Positions 24,879-34,617 are shown, counted from the stretch's first letter. The stretch: DNA of 64,000 nucleotides from Stutzerimonas stutzeri (GCF_024448895.1 NZ_JAMOIC010000006.1:62001-126000), one strand, 5' to 3'. Numbers and translations: made by a program. Notes: generated from the sequence alone by a model not told the origin.

Positions 24879-25882
24879 TGCCACGCTCGGCTTCATCATC
24901 GACTGGCTCCCCTCTGGAGCGAAGCAGCCAGATGCTGCGTACCGCCATGGGCCCGCAGATCACAGGGGCGCTGGAAGACCCCGACGTACTCGAGGTGATG
25001 CTCAATCCGGACGGGCAGCTGTGGGTCGACAGGCTCGGTGCAGGCCGGTCTCCGCTGGGCATGCTTTGCGCCTCAGATGGCGAGCGCATCATCCGCCTGG
25101 TTGCGGCCCATGTCGGCGGCGAGGTGCATCGCGCAAGGCCCCTCGTAAGCGCAGAGCTTCCCGTGAGCGGCGAGCGATTCGAAGGCGTCCTGCCCCCGGC
25201 CTCACCTGCTCCCGTTTTCTCCCTGCGCAAACGCGCTGCGCATGTCATTTCTCTCGACCAATACGAGTCCGAAGCAATTCTCACGTCGCAGCAGGCCGAC
25301 TGCCTGCGCGAGGCCGTGCAGCAGCGGCTCAACATCGTAGTTGCCGGCCCCACGAGTAGCGGCAAGACCACGCTCGCCAATGCCCTGCTCGCAGAAGTTG
25401 CCAAGACGGACGATCGCGTGCTGGTGCTCGAAGACACCGTCGAGCTCCAGTGCACGGCTCGCGATCAGGTCACCCTGCGCTCCCAGCCTGGGATCGTCGA
25501 CATGGCGGACCTTATGCGCAGCACGCTTCGCCTGCGGCCGGATCGGATCGTCGTTGGCGAGGTAAGAGGCGCTGAGGCGTTGGATCTGATCAAGGCATGG
25601 GGTACCGGCCATCCCGGCGGTATTGCCACCCTCCATGCCGGGTCCAGCCTCGGTGCACTGTTGCGCATCGAGCAATTGATCCTTGAGGTCGCCCGCACCG
25701 CCCCTCGCGCCCTGATCGCCGACGCCGTAGACCTGATCGTATTCCTCGACGGTCGCGGGCGCGAGCGACGTGTGCGAGAGCTATCGAGAGTCCTCGGCTA
25801 CGACGGGCATGGCTACCGGCTCGTAGGGGCCAACGGTGTATCCACGCAAATCCAAGCCACCCACCAGGAAAACCCTTCATGA
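24875..25882 (+). CDS. trbB: TrbB, VirB11-type secretion ATPase
   Basis: A 335-residue cytoplasmic ATPase. The Walker A 'GPTSSGKTTLANALL' starts at residue 158. 'RVLVLEDTVELQC' (Asp box), 'TLRLRPDRIVVGEVRG' (Walker B) and 'TGHPGGIATLHAGS' (His box) follow in the family order. It powers pilus biogenesis and DNA transfer with TrbE and TraG. It overlaps trbC by four bases, so the trb genes form one long translationally coupled operon. Confidence 0.95.
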   Translation: MMPRSASSSTGSPLERSSQMLRTAMGPQITGALEDPDVLEVMLNPDGQLWVDRLGAGRSPLGMLCASDGERIIRLVAAHVGGEVHRARPLVSAELPVSGERFEGVLPPASPAPVFSLRKRAAHVISLDQYESEAILTSQQADCLREAVQQRLNIVVAGPTSSGKTTLANALLAEVAKTDDRVLVLEDTVELQCTARDQVTLRSQPGIVDMADLMRSTLRLRPDRIVVGEVRGAEALDLIKAWGTGHPGGIATLHAGSSLGALLRIEQLILEVARTAPRALIADAVDLIVFLDGRGRERRVRELSRVLGYDGHGYRLVGANGVSTQIQATHQENPS

Positions 25883-26214
25883 CCCGCCACTTCCTTGCCA
25901 TGAACCTGGCGACCCTCAGCAGGCACGGCATATTGCTCGGCCTTCTCGGCGCCGCCATGCCAGCGCTTGCAGCCGGATCCGGCATGCCCTGGGAAGCGCC
26001 CCTTCAACTCATCCTCGAGTCGGTGCAAGGCCCCGTCGCGAAGATCGTTGCGGTGATCATCATCATTGCGACCGGGCTGGCCTTGGCGTTCGGCGACACC
26101 AGTGGTGGCTTTCGCAAGCTGATCCAGATCGTATTCGGCTTATCGATTGCCTTCGCCGCTTCATCGTTCTTTCTGACCTTCTTCAGCTTTGCAGGCGGGG
26201 CGCTGCTCACATGA
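25879..26214 (+). CDS. trbC: TrbC, conjugative prepilin (VirB2-like)
   Basis: A 111-residue protein with a long basic N-terminal signal region ending near 'AMPALAAGSG', then two hydrophobic helices ('IVAVIIIIATGLALAFG' and 'FGLSIAFAASSFFLTFFSFAGG') separated by a short polar loop. This is the layout of cyclic VirB2/TrbC pilins. It would be processed by the TraF peptidase encoded upstream. It overlaps trbB and trbD by four bases each. Confidence 0.88.
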   Translation: MTRHFLAMNLATLSRHGILLGLLGAAMPALAAGSGMPWEAPLQLILESVQGPVAKIVAVIIIIATGLALAFGDTSGGFRKLIQIVFGLSIAFAASSFFLTFFSFAGGALLT

Positions 26215-26483
26215 CCCAGCCGAGCCAGCACCTGCCGGGGTTCGAGTTGCCCCTGCACCGTTCCCTCTGCGAACCCATTCTCCTCGGTGGCGCGCCCCGC
26301 AGCGTGGCCATCCTCAATGGAACCGCCGCTGCGGTGGTCGGGCTGGGCCTCCAGCTGTGGCTGCCGGGATTGGTGCTATGGCTCGCCGGCCACGCCATGG
26401 CCGTTTGGGGCGCCCGGGCGGACCCGCAATTCATGGAGGTGTTTGCGCGCCACCTGAAATACCCGCCTCTGCTCGACCTGTAG
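26211..26483 (+). CDS. trbD: TrbD, inner-membrane VirB3-like protein
   Basis: A 90-residue protein with two adjacent hydrophobic segments ('VAILNGTAAAVVGLGLQL' and 'LPGLVLWLAGHAMAVWG') and a typical 'FMEVFARHLKYPPLL' tail. This is the VirB3/TrbD pattern. It begins at the ATG overlapping the trbC stop. It associates with the VirB4-type ATPase TrbE encoded next, 10 bases downstream. Confidence 0.88.
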   Translation: MTQPSQHLPGFELPLHRSLCEPILLGGAPRSVAILNGTAAAVVGLGLQLWLPGLVLWLAGHAMAVWGARADPQFMEVFARHLKYPPLLDL

Positions 26484-26493
26484 GTAGCCGACA

Positions 26494-28917
26494 ATGCTGA
26501 ACCTCCGCGAATACCGTTCTCGACCAACCAAACTGGCCGATTGGCTTCCCTGGGTCGGCCTCGTAGCGCCTGGTGTCGTACTCAACAAGGACGGCTCGTT
26601 CCAACGCTCCCTTCGTTTCCGAGGCCCGGATCTGGAAAGCGCCACCGAGGCCCAACTGTTGGCCACCACGGCGCGCCTGAACAATGCCCTGCGACGTCTC
26701 GGTTCGGGATGGATGCTGCAGGTCGAGGCCGACCGGAGGGATGCCGTGCATTACCCGACGGGTCAGTTCGCCGACCCGCTGTCCTGGCTCGTCGACGAGG
26801 AAAGAAGGGGCAGTTTCGAGTCGGCAGGAAGCCATTTCGAAAGCGACTATCACCTAACGCTGGTGTACCTGCCTAGGGAGCAGGCCCATGCCAGCGCTGC
26901 CAACCTGCTCTATGCCGACCGGCCGGAACGCGGTGCCGACTGGCGCGGCCAGCTGGCCGCATTCATCGACGAAACGGGGCGTTTCGAGGCGCTTCTCGAG
27001 GGGGTGATGCCTGAGTGCCACTGGCTCGACGATGAACAGACACTGACCTACCTGCACGGTACGGTTTCAGCGAACCGGCATTCGGTAGCGCTGCCGGACG
27101 CGCCCTTCTATCTCGACGTACTCCTGGCAGACCAGCCGCTAACAACTGGGCTCGCCCCCATGCTCGGCGAGCAGCATCTGCGCGTTCTGTCTGTTCGCGG
27201 TTTCCCCACGTCCAGTTGGCCTGGCGTGCTCAATGAACTGAACAACCTTGGCATCACCTACCGGTGGTCGACCCGCTTCATCTGCATGGACAAAACCGAG
27301 GCATTGGCTGAACTGACGCGCTTGCGGCGCCAATGGTTCGCCAAGCGCAAGGGCGTCCTGACGCTGCTGCGAGAAACCATCTTCCAGCAGGAAAGCCCAC
27401 TGCTCGACAACGACGCCTCCAACAAGGCCGCTGACGCCGACGCGGCCCTGCAGGACCTCGGTGCCGATCGGGCCGCGTACGGCTACTTCACCGCTACCGT
27501 CACGGTCCTCGATGGCGATCCTCAACACGCCGATGAAAAGCGCCGGCTGGTGGAACGAACCATCCAGAGCCGCGGCCTGGTGACGATCAACGAGCAGTTG
27601 AATGCCGTTGAGGCGTGGCTCTCCTCCGTTCCGGGCAACGCGTACGCGAACGTACGACAGCCCATTGTCTCCACGCTCAACCTGGCTCACCTGATGCCCG
27701 TCTCGGCCGTCTGGGCCGGACCGGTACGCAATGCACACCTGAACGCGCCACCGCTGATGATGACAAGAACCGAAGGCGCAACCCCGTTTCGCCTGGTCAC
27801 CCATGTCGGCGATGTTGGGCATATGCTGATCGCCGGGCCTACCGGCATGGGAAAGTCGGTGCTGCTCGCCATCATCGCCCTGCAGTTTCGCCGGTACCGC
27901 GGTGCCCGACTGGTCATCTTTGACATGGGAGGCTCATTGCGTGCCACCACGCTCGGTCTCGGTGGCGACCACTATGACCTTGGCCGCGACGGGCATGTCG
28001 CGTTCCAGCCGCTCGCTTTTATAGACGACGACGGCCAGCGCGCGTGGGCGAGCGAGTGGATCCAGGCCCGGCTGCAGGCCGAGGGCCTAGCGCTTACGTC
28101 GGCACAGAAAACCTCGATCTGGACCGCATTGAATAGCCTTGCCGGGGCGCCGATCGGGCAGCGCACCATGACCGGCTTTACGGTGCTCTTGCAGGACAGG
28201 CAGATGCGCGAGGCCCTTCAGCCCTATGTCTGTGGTGGTGCGTATGGCCGGCTGCTCGATGCCGACGAGGAGCGGCTGGGTCGCGCTGATACTCAATGCT
28301 TCGAAATGGAAGAGTTGATGCACAGCAGAGCCGCCGTGGCGGCTCTGCTGGGATACCTTTTCCAGCGCTTCGAGGCGCGTTTTGATGGTGCGCCAACGCT
28401 ACTCATCCTGGATGAGGCGTGGCTATTCCTGGATGAACCGCTGTTCGCCGCGCGCATCCGTCAGTGGCTCAAAACCCTGCGAAAGAAAAACGTGTCGGTC
28501 ATTTTCGCAACGCAGTCGCTGGCCGACATTCGCTCGTCGAGCATTGCCACGGCCGTCATCGAAAGCTGTCCGACCCGGATTCTTCTGCCAAATCCTCAAG
28601 CGCGCGAACCCCAGGTACGCGAGCTGTACCAGGCGTTTGGTCTGAACGAACGGCAGATCGAGATGATCGCCCGGGCAACGCCCAAGCGCGACTACTACTT
28701 CCAATCCCGAGAGGGCAACCGCTTGTTCGACCTCGACCTGGGGCCGGTCGCACTCGCATTTGCCGCAGCGGCGAGCCCGCAGGATCAACGGGAGATGGAT
28801 GCAGTTCTCGAGACTGCAGGCGTTGATGGCTTTGCTGGCGCATGGCTCGATGCGAAGGGGCTGCCATGGGCCGCCGGTCTGCTCGCATCGCACAGCTCGT
28901 TGCAGGTGGGCATATGA
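26494..28917 (+). CDS. trbE: TrbE, VirB4-type secretion ATPase
   Basis: An 807-residue protein. The start 'MLNLREYRSRPTKLADWLPW' is typical of TrbE. The Walker A 'GPTGMGKS' is at residues 448-455 and the Walker B 'LLILDEAWLFLDEPL' near 640, followed by 'VSVIFATQSLADI'. It is the largest ATPase of the channel and is needed for pilus assembly. It overlaps trbJ by four bases. No frameshift or missing motif is visible. Confidence 0.95.
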   Translation: MLNLREYRSRPTKLADWLPWVGLVAPGVVLNKDGSFQRSLRFRGPDLESATEAQLLATTARLNNALRRLGSGWMLQVEADRRDAVHYPTGQFADPLSWLVDEERRGSFESAGSHFESDYHLTLVYLPREQAHASAANLLYADRPERGADWRGQLAAFIDETGRFEALLEGVMPECHWLDDEQTLTYLHGTVSANRHSVALPDAPFYLDVLLADQPLTTGLAPMLGEQHLRVLSVRGFPTSSWPGVLNELNNLGITYRWSTRFICMDKTEALAELTRLRRQWFAKRKGVLTLLRETIFQQESPLLDNDASNKAADADAALQDLGADRAAYGYFTATVTVLDGDPQHADEKRRLVERTIQSRGLVTINEQLNAVEAWLSSVPGNAYANVRQPIVSTLNLAHLMPVSAVWAGPVRNAHLNAPPLMMTRTEGATPFRLVTHVGDVGHMLIAGPTGMGKSVLLAIIALQFRRYRGARLVIFDMGGSLRATTLGLGGDHYDLGRDGHVAFQPLAFIDDDGQRAWASEWIQARLQAEGLALTSAQKTSIWTALNSLAGAPIGQRTMTGFTVLLQDRQMREALQPYVCGGAYGRLLDADEERLGRADTQCFEMEELMHSRAAVAALLGYLFQRFEARFDGAPTLLILDEAWLFLDEPLFAARIRQWLKTLRKKNVSVIFATQSLADIRSSSIATAVIESCPTRILLPNPQAREPQVRELYQAFGLNERQIEMIARATPKRDYYFQSREGNRLFDLDLGPVALAFAAAASPQDQREMDAVLETAGVDGFAGAWLDAKGLPWAAGLLASHSSLQVGI

Positions 28918-29645
28918 GCCGTCATCGCCGGTTCAACGCGGCGCTGGGCCTAGTTTGCCTATCGCTTAGTGCGCATGCCTGCGCGATGACGGTCATTGAT
29001 CCAACGAATCTCGCGCAGAACACGCTGACTGCCGTGCGCACCCTGGAAATGGCGAACAACCAGCTCAGCCAGCTACAAAACGAAACCCAGATGCTTCTGA
29101 ATCAGGCCAGACATCTCGCCACGCTCGATTTCAACGTGGTTGAAAGGTTGAAATCGTCCATCGCGACAAGCAACCAACTGCTCGCCCAGGCACAGGGCCT
29201 GGCCTATGAAGTATCGCGGCTCGATCGGGAATTTGCCCGCCTTTACCCGGCAGAGTACGCGAGGACCATGACAGGGTCCGAAATGGCCAGGCAGGCGCAC
29301 GAGCGTTGGGGCCAGGGCCGTGACGGAATCCATACGGCACTTCGCATGCAGGCGCAGCTGTCGCGGAGCCTGGAGGGGGACCAGGCAGTACTGACCGACC
29401 TCCTCGCCCAGAGCCAATCGGCGGTAGGGGCTCTGCAAGCCAATCAGGCCACCAACCAGCTTCTCGCCCTGCGGGCCAAGCAAGCAATTCAGGCCCAGCA
29501 GCTGGCCATCACCCAGAGCCGCTCGATTGCACTCGATCAAGCCCGCCAGATTGCTTCGGAGGAGCAAGCACGCGAACAACGACGGCGGTTCATGGGAACC
29601 GGTACCCGCTACACGCCGCAGCCAGTCAGGCTGTTCGGGCGATGA
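28914..29645 (+). CDS. trbJ: TrbJ, VirB5-like periplasmic protein
   Basis: A 243-residue protein from the ATG at 28914 overlapping the trbE stop. A signal peptide ends near 'LSAHACA'. The mature part is almost entirely helical and rich in Gln and Ala ('NNQLSQLQNETQMLLNQA'), as in TrbJ/VirB5 minor pilus proteins. In RP4, TrbJ and TrbK take part in surface and exclusion functions. It overlaps the trbK-like gene by four bases. Confidence 0.88.
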   Translation: MSRHRRFNAALGLVCLSLSAHACAMTVIDPTNLAQNTLTAVRTLEMANNQLSQLQNETQMLLNQARHLATLDFNVVERLKSSIATSNQLLAQAQGLAYEVSRLDREFARLYPAEYARTMTGSEMARQAHERWGQGRDGIHTALRMQAQLSRSLEGDQAVLTDLLAQSQSAVGALQANQATNQLLALRAKQAIQAQQLAITQSRSIALDQARQIASEEQAREQRRRFMGTGTRYTPQPVRLFGR

Positions 29646-29854
29646 GCCACAGGTTCGCGTTTGCTGCTCTGCTCGGCACGGTGCTGGTGGCGGGCGGCTG
29701 TGACCGGGCGAGTACTGCTCTCTCGTCTTGCAAACCAAGCCATATGCCCGCCGCATCGCAGCGGTTCTTCATGGGACAGGCAATCCCGGGCGAGTTTCTT
29801 ACCCTGGAAAGTCTCCCTCCGATACCCGCCACCTTCGACGATGCCGAGCCATGA
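29642..29854 (+). CDS. trbK: TrbK-like entry-exclusion lipoprotein
   Basis: A 70-residue protein with a lipobox 'LVAGGC' whose Cys20 would be lipidated. This small lipoprotein between trbJ and trbL is in the place of TrbK, which in RP4 blocks redundant transfer into cells that already hold the element. The sequence itself is poorly conserved, so the call rests on size, lipobox and position. It overlaps both neighbours by four bases. Confidence 0.7.
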   Translation: MSHRFAFAALLGTVLVAGGCDRASTALSSCKPSHMPAASQRFFMGQAIPGEFLTLESLPPIPATFDDAEP

Positions 29855-31029
29855 ACGACGTCGGCGTAATCGACCGATTCCTAGAGGTGTTTTCACTCTA
29901 CATCGACTCGGGCTTTGGTCTGCTGAGCGGCGAAATCGCGTTTCTCTCGGCCACCCTCGTCGCCATCGACATGACGCTTGCCGGTCTGCTTTGGGCGACA
30001 TCCTCGGACGATGTCATTGTGAAGCTTCTCAGAAAGACACTCTATGTCGGCGCCTTCGCCTTCATCATCGGCAACTTCAACTGGCTCGCCGAGACCATCT
30101 TCAACTCCTTCGCGGGCTTGGGACTATTGGCGTCCGGGGCGCAGCTGACGCAGGACCAGTTCCTACAACCCGGACGACTGGCCGCCGTCGGTATCGAGGC
30201 AGGTCGCCCGCTACTCGATCACATCGGCAGCCTGACCGGTGTCACCAAGACCGTTTCGAACATCGACAGCATCGTCGTGCTGTTTTTGGCCTGGCTGGTG
30301 GTGCTCATCAGCTTTTTCATCTTATCGATCCAGCTCTTTGTCACCCTCATCGAGTTCAAGCTGACCACCCTGGCAGGCTTCGTTCTGGTGCCCTTCGCGC
30401 TTTGGAACAAGACGTCTTTTCTCGCCGAGAAGGTGCTCGGAAACGTGGTGTCGTCAGGAATAAAGATCCTCGTGCTCGCAGTGATCGTGGGCATCGGCAC
30501 TGGCTTGTTCAGCGAATTCCTGTCCGCCCCGGACGAACCCTCAATCGACCACGCGCTGGCCACCATGCTTGCCGCCCTGGCCATGCTGGGGTTAGGCATT
30601 TTCGGCCCGGGGATCGCCACGGGCCTGGTCTCGGGCGCACCGCAGCTGGGTGCCGGCGCTGCTGCTGGAACAGCCCTGGGCGTCGCCGGGATAACCGCCG
30701 GTGCCGCTGCGATGGTAGCGAGCGCAGGTGGCGCCGCAGCCTCGGCGGCTCGCCTTTCACACATGGCCCCTGACGGAGCAAAGGCCAGTTCTGGGTCGGC
30801 AATCGCTGGCGCCACCCAGTTCGCAGGTGCATCCAGCGGGTTAACTGCAGGCGAAGCCGCTACCGCAGCGGCATCAACTTCTTCTGGAACGCAGCCGGCC
30901 TGGGCCCGTCGTCTGCAGCGCAAGCAGCAGGTCAGCCAGGCGACATCGACCCTGGCCCATACGCTACGCGGCGGTGACGCTGGCGGCTCGGCACAGGGGC
31001 CTCGCCTCAGGGATCCTTCAAACAGCTAG
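29851..31029 (+). CDS. trbL: TrbL, VirB6-like polytopic membrane protein
   Basis: A 392-residue protein from the ATG at 29851. About six membrane segments lie within the first 265 residues, including 'VVLFLAWLVVLISFFILSI' and 'LTTLAGFVLVPFALW'. An Ala/Gly/Ser-rich, low-complexity C-terminal tail follows. This is the classic TrbL arrangement; TrbL forms part of the inner-membrane channel. TrbF follows after a 10-base gap with AGGGGA as ribosome binding site. Confidence 0.92.
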   Translation: MNDVGVIDRFLEVFSLYIDSGFGLLSGEIAFLSATLVAIDMTLAGLLWATSSDDVIVKLLRKTLYVGAFAFIIGNFNWLAETIFNSFAGLGLLASGAQLTQDQFLQPGRLAAVGIEAGRPLLDHIGSLTGVTKTVSNIDSIVVLFLAWLVVLISFFILSIQLFVTLIEFKLTTLAGFVLVPFALWNKTSFLAEKVLGNVVSSGIKILVLAVIVGIGTGLFSEFLSAPDEPSIDHALATMLAALAMLGLGIFGPGIATGLVSGAPQLGAGAAAGTALGVAGITAGAAAMVASAGGAAASAARLSHMAPDGAKASSGSAIAGATQFAGASSGLTAGEAATAAASTSSGTQPAWARRLQRKQQVSQATSTLAHTLRGGDAGGSAQGPRLRDPSNS

Positions 31030-31039
31030 GGGAACGCAG

Positions 31040-31732
31040 ATGCGGTTCAAACGAGCCAGGGTCCGGTATTCGGAAACGCCCTCTCCCATCACACCCTACC
31101 AGGCGGCCGGGCAGGCCTGGGATGAGCGCCTGGGCGCGAGCCGGGTTCAGGCCAGCAACTGGCGAATGATGGCGTTCGGCTGCCTGGGCCTTGCACTGTT
31201 GATGGCATCAGGGCTGGTGTGGCGCTCGTTGCAGTCGACCGTTACGCCCTATGTGGTCGAGGTCGATAGCGCCGGCCAGGTACGTGCCGTCGGCGAAGCG
31301 CCCATTCGCTACCAGCCAAAGGACGCGCAGATCGCCTATCACCTGGCTCAATTCATCAGCCTCGTGCGTGCGCTTCCGATCGACCCGATCGTGGTCCGGC
31401 AAAACTGGCTGGCCGCCTACCAATACACCACCGACCGTGGCGCCGCGACGCTCAATGAGCATGCGCGGACGCACAACCCCTTCACCCGGGTGGGCAAGGA
31501 GTCGGTGACGGTTGAAATCACCAGTGTCGTGCGCGCCAGCGACCGCTCGTTCCAGGTTCGATGGGATGAGCGTCGCTACGTCAACGGCGCGCCGTCTGGC
31601 GTCGAGCGCTGGACGGCTGTGCTCTCGATCGTTCTTCAAGCACCCCGTACCGAAGAGAAGCTTCGGAGCAATCCGCTAGGCATCTACATCGACGGCCTGT
31701 CCTGGAGCCGAGAACTGAACACCACGCAATGA
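31040..31732 (+). CDS. trbF: TrbF, VirB8-like inner-membrane assembly factor
   Basis: A 230-residue protein with one membrane segment at about residues 43-65 and a periplasmic domain containing 'TPYVVEVDSAGQVRAVG' and 'RWTAVLSIVLQAP', as in VirB8/TrbF. The start ATG at 31040 is preceded by AGGGGAACG. It nucleates the core complex with TrbG and TrbI. It overlaps trbG by four bases. Confidence 0.92.
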   Translation: MRFKRARVRYSETPSPITPYQAAGQAWDERLGASRVQASNWRMMAFGCLGLALLMASGLVWRSLQSTVTPYVVEVDSAGQVRAVGEAPIRYQPKDAQIAYHLAQFISLVRALPIDPIVVRQNWLAAYQYTTDRGAATLNEHARTHNPFTRVGKESVTVEITSVVRASDRSFQVRWDERRYVNGAPSGVERWTAVLSIVLQAPRTEEKLRSNPLGIYIDGLSWSRELNTTQ

Positions 31733-32736
31733 GCCAAGCTGCCATGAATAATGCAACCCGCCTCTACGTCTACCCGCTCCTATTCGCCATGCTGACTGGC
31801 TGCACCAACCGAAGTGCACCGGCTCCGGTCGTTACGCTGGACGAACCCGTTCGGGCTCAAGAGCTGCCGAGCCCGCCCGAGCCCTTCAAGGTTGTCACGA
31901 TCCCACAACCGCTGGCGCTGCCGGCACAACTTAAGCCACTGCCAACTTCCAATCCGGCGCACAAGCCTGTCAATGCAAGAGAGAGCGTTACACAAGCGAA
32001 CCGTGATGCCCGTGTTGCACCGACTCGTGACGGCTACGTCAACGCCATCCAGGTCTGGCCTTACTCGGACGGCGCTCTGTATCAGGTCTACACCAGCCCG
32101 GGTCGAATAACGGCAATCAACCTGCAGCCGGGCGAGGAACTGGTCACGGTTGCTGCCGGGGATACCGTGCGTTGGATCGTCGGCGACACCACCAGTGGCA
32201 GTGACGACGACGCGAGAGTCAGCGTGCTCATCAAGCCGACCCGCACTGGATTGGAGACGAACCTGCTCGTTACGACCACACGGCGAAGCTATCTCGTCGA
32301 GCTGACCTCCACTGAAAAAACCTGGATGGCGTCGGTGTCTTGGGACTACCCGGACGACCGCATGCGCTCGCTCACGCGTCGAGCTTCTGCGGCGCGTTCT
32401 GCTTCGCCGGTCGACGTTGGCCTGTCGCTCGCGCAGCTGCGCTTTCGGTATGTTATCGGCGGTAGCAACCCGCCATGGAAGCCACTGCGAGCGTTCGACG
32501 ACGGGCGCAAGGTCTACATCCAGTTTCCCCCAGGCATCGCACAGGGTGAGTTGCCGCCTCTATTTGTGGTGGGACCAGAGGGAGACGGGCAACTGGTCAA
32601 CTACCGGTTTCGCTCGCCCTACTACATTGTGGACCGGTTGTTTGGCGCAGCCGAGCTGCGGCTCGGCGCTGACAAGGGTGATGTAGTCAGGATCGAGCGC
32701 ACCGATGGGCTGGCACGGAAGGCACCGGCATGGTGA
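31729..32736 (+). CDS. trbG: TrbG, VirB9-like outer core protein
   Basis: A 335-residue secreted protein. The signal 'LYVYPLLFAMLTGC' ends with a lipobox-like cysteine. The mature protein has a Pro-rich linker and two VirB9/TrbG blocks: 'ALYQVYTSPGRITAINLQPG' and, near the C-terminus, 'RYVIGG...WKPLRAFDDGRKVYIQFP'. It forms the outer core ring with TrbI. It overlaps trbI by seven bases. Confidence 0.93.
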   Translation: MSQAAMNNATRLYVYPLLFAMLTGCTNRSAPAPVVTLDEPVRAQELPSPPEPFKVVTIPQPLALPAQLKPLPTSNPAHKPVNARESVTQANRDARVAPTRDGYVNAIQVWPYSDGALYQVYTSPGRITAINLQPGEELVTVAAGDTVRWIVGDTTSGSDDDARVSVLIKPTRTGLETNLLVTTTRRSYLVELTSTEKTWMASVSWDYPDDRMRSLTRRASAARSASPVDVGLSLAQLRFRYVIGGSNPPWKPLRAFDDGRKVYIQFPPGIAQGELPPLFVVGPEGDGQLVNYRFRSPYYIVDRLFGAAELRLGADKGDVVRIERTDGLARKAPAW

Positions 32737-34022
32737 GCAAGTCAGACGATTCTCCACCGGGCGATGCTCAAGCCATGCCGCCGAAGGTGGCTCCCGAAAC
32801 ACTGGAACTGCGCGCCAGGCCACCACGCGTCACCCGTCTGAACCCACGGACACTAGCCGCGATCGTCGGCGGACTCGCCGCTGCCCTGCTGGGCGCTCTG
32901 CTGTGGTCGTTGCAGCCCCAGCATCGAGCCAAGATCGCGGCGAGGGACGAACTCTTTAACGTGGAGCGTATTCCCCGCTCAGAAGGACTGGAAAGGCTGC
33001 CGGCCGATTACACCCAGCTTGACCCGACGCCTGCACCGGTGCCGCAGCTAGGCCCTCCGCTTCCAGGCGACGTTGGAGCGGCCATAGTCAAGGTGCAAGA
33101 CCAGGCCCTTGTCTCCGGTGATGCAGCTAAAGCTGACAACAACACTGAGGAGCTGCGCCTGGCAAGGCTCAGGGAAGCCGAGGACGCGGTGCGTTCACCC
33201 ATTTTCTTCGGAGTCGGGGGATCGAATGCCCCGGGTGACCGGCGTTCGGGTCTCGCCGCTAATGGCTTGGATCGCGGCGCGCATCCGGTGAGAACCGAAG
33301 CTGGCACTGCATTAGCGAGCCGGCAGGATCCGAACGAGCCGTTTACCAGTAATTCAGCCAATGCACAGAAGCGGGATTCAGGATTTGTTCAACTCCCAGT
33401 GTCACCCTACCAACTGATGGCTGGCACCGTTATCGCGGCCGCATTGGTGACCGGAATCAAATCGGACCTGCCGGGCGAGGTAATCGCCACCGTGACCGAG
33501 CCGGTGTATGACAGCGCAACGGGTGAGCACCTGCTGATACCACAAGGCTCGCGTCTGCTGGGTCGCTACAACAGCCAGGTCAGCTACGGGCAGCGGCGCG
33601 TGCAGGTCGTTTGGCAACGCGTGATCTTTCCGGACACTACCTCCGTTCAATTGGATAACCTGGTTGGTACCGATGCCGCCGGGTATTCAGGCTTGGAAGA
33701 TGGCGTTGACTGGCATTGGGACCGCATCGTTGCAGGCGCCGCCATGAGCAGCATGCTGGGGATCGGCGCCGAACTGGCAGCTCCTCAAAGCCGCAGCGAC
33801 AGCGACCGAGTCATCATTGCCGGACGCGACGGACTGCAGGACACGGTCAACCAAGTCGGCCAGCAAATGACCCAGCGCAACCTTGATATCAAGCCTACGC
33901 TCACGCAGCGTCCTGGCTTGCCGCTTCGCGTGATCGTCAATCGCGACATGGTGCTCCATCCGTTTCCGGAGGCATTTGGTGAACGGACGGACCCACCCCT
34001 AACCGAGGGAAACGTCAGGTAG
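32730..34022 (+). CDS. trbI: TrbI, VirB10-like core protein
   Basis: A 430-residue protein with a short cytoplasmic N-terminus, one membrane segment at about 45-60, a Pro-rich periplasmic stretch, and the C-terminal VirB10 domain: 'PYQLMAGTVIAAALVTGI', 'EVIATVTEPVYDSATGEHLL', 'IPQGSRLLGRYNSQVSYGQ', and 'LRVIVNRDMVL'. It spans both membranes and senses ATP energy to gate the channel. It closes the trb operon. Confidence 0.94.
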   Translation: MVSKSDDSPPGDAQAMPPKVAPETLELRARPPRVTRLNPRTLAAIVGGLAAALLGALLWSLQPQHRAKIAARDELFNVERIPRSEGLERLPADYTQLDPTPAPVPQLGPPLPGDVGAAIVKVQDQALVSGDAAKADNNTEELRLARLREAEDAVRSPIFFGVGGSNAPGDRRSGLAANGLDRGAHPVRTEAGTALASRQDPNEPFTSNSANAQKRDSGFVQLPVSPYQLMAGTVIAAALVTGIKSDLPGEVIATVTEPVYDSATGEHLLIPQGSRLLGRYNSQVSYGQRRVQVVWQRVIFPDTTSVQLDNLVGTDAAGYSGLEDGVDWHWDRIVAGAAMSSMLGIGAELAAPQSRSDSDRVIIAGRDGLQDTVNQVGQQMTQRNLDIKPTLTQRPGLPLRVIVNRDMVLHPFPEAFGERTDPPLTEGNVR

Positions 34023-34088
34023 CGAAGGAGCGATTGCCTTCACTGAAAGCAATTTGAATCGAGTGTCGGGCGCCAGACACCCCTGCTG

Positions 34089-34385
34089 TTATTTGAGACG
34101 CCCAGCTGCCTTGCTATATGCCTGTTCGCGTTCACGGCGATCAACCGCAATCACAAATACCACCACCTCTTGGTGGAGCACCTGATACACCAAGCGGTAG
34201 CCGCTGCTTCGTAATTTGATCTTGTAGCAGTCCGGCAGCGAGCGGAGCCGATTAGCCTCAATTCGCGGATTCAGCAATACTTCCGCAAGCTTTTTCTTGA
34301 GCTGCTGGCGGACGGTGTCGCCAAGCTTTTGCCATTCTTTCAGTGCCCGCGCATCGAACTCGAGGCTATAGGTCATCCAGCGCAA
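34089..34385 (-). CDS. relE: RelE-type toxin (mRNA interferase)
   Basis: A 98-residue basic protein of the RelE/ParE fold: 'YSLEFDARALKEWQKL', 'KLAEVLLNPRIEANRL', 'LPDCYKIKLRSSGYRLVYQV' and 'VVVFVIAVDRREREQAYS' follow the RelE order, with the C-terminal Arg-rich and Tyr-containing catalytic stretch intact. RelE cleaves mRNA on the ribosome. It overlaps the relB-like gene by eight bases on the minus strand. Confidence 0.9.
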   Translation of the reverse strand: MRWMTYSLEFDARALKEWQKLGDTVRQQLKKKLAEVLLNPRIEANRLRSLPDCYKIKLRSSGYRLVYQVLHQEVVVFVIAVDRREREQAYSKAAGRLK

Positions 34386-34605
34386 CCTTCACGCGCTGTG
34401 GGTCTGCAAGACGCTCACGAACAGTGGCGATCATCGCTTCGTCTTCCTCGGTCATCAACACTGGTCGAAATGGTAGCTGTCCGCGCTCGGCCACATACTG
34501 CAGAGTCTGCCGCATCAACTCAGAAGGGGTAATGCCGAGCTTTTCAAGTTCATGGTACGCCCGGGCTTTTAGTTCATCATCGATACGTATATTTATAGAA
34601 GCCAT
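34378..34605 (-). CDS. relB: RelB-type antitoxin
   Basis: About 75 residues from the ATG at 34605 ('MASINIRIDDELKARAYHEL'). That start follows the family pattern of a ribbon-helix-helix DNA-binding domain and sits 12 bases after a perfect palindrome. Upstream in-frame starts would run through the operator. The C-terminal tail wraps RelE in known complexes. The gene ends just inside relE. Exact 3' end: the frame continues 'RVKVALDDL' to the stop near 34366. Confidence 0.85.
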
Positions 34606-34617
34606 GGCGATAACACC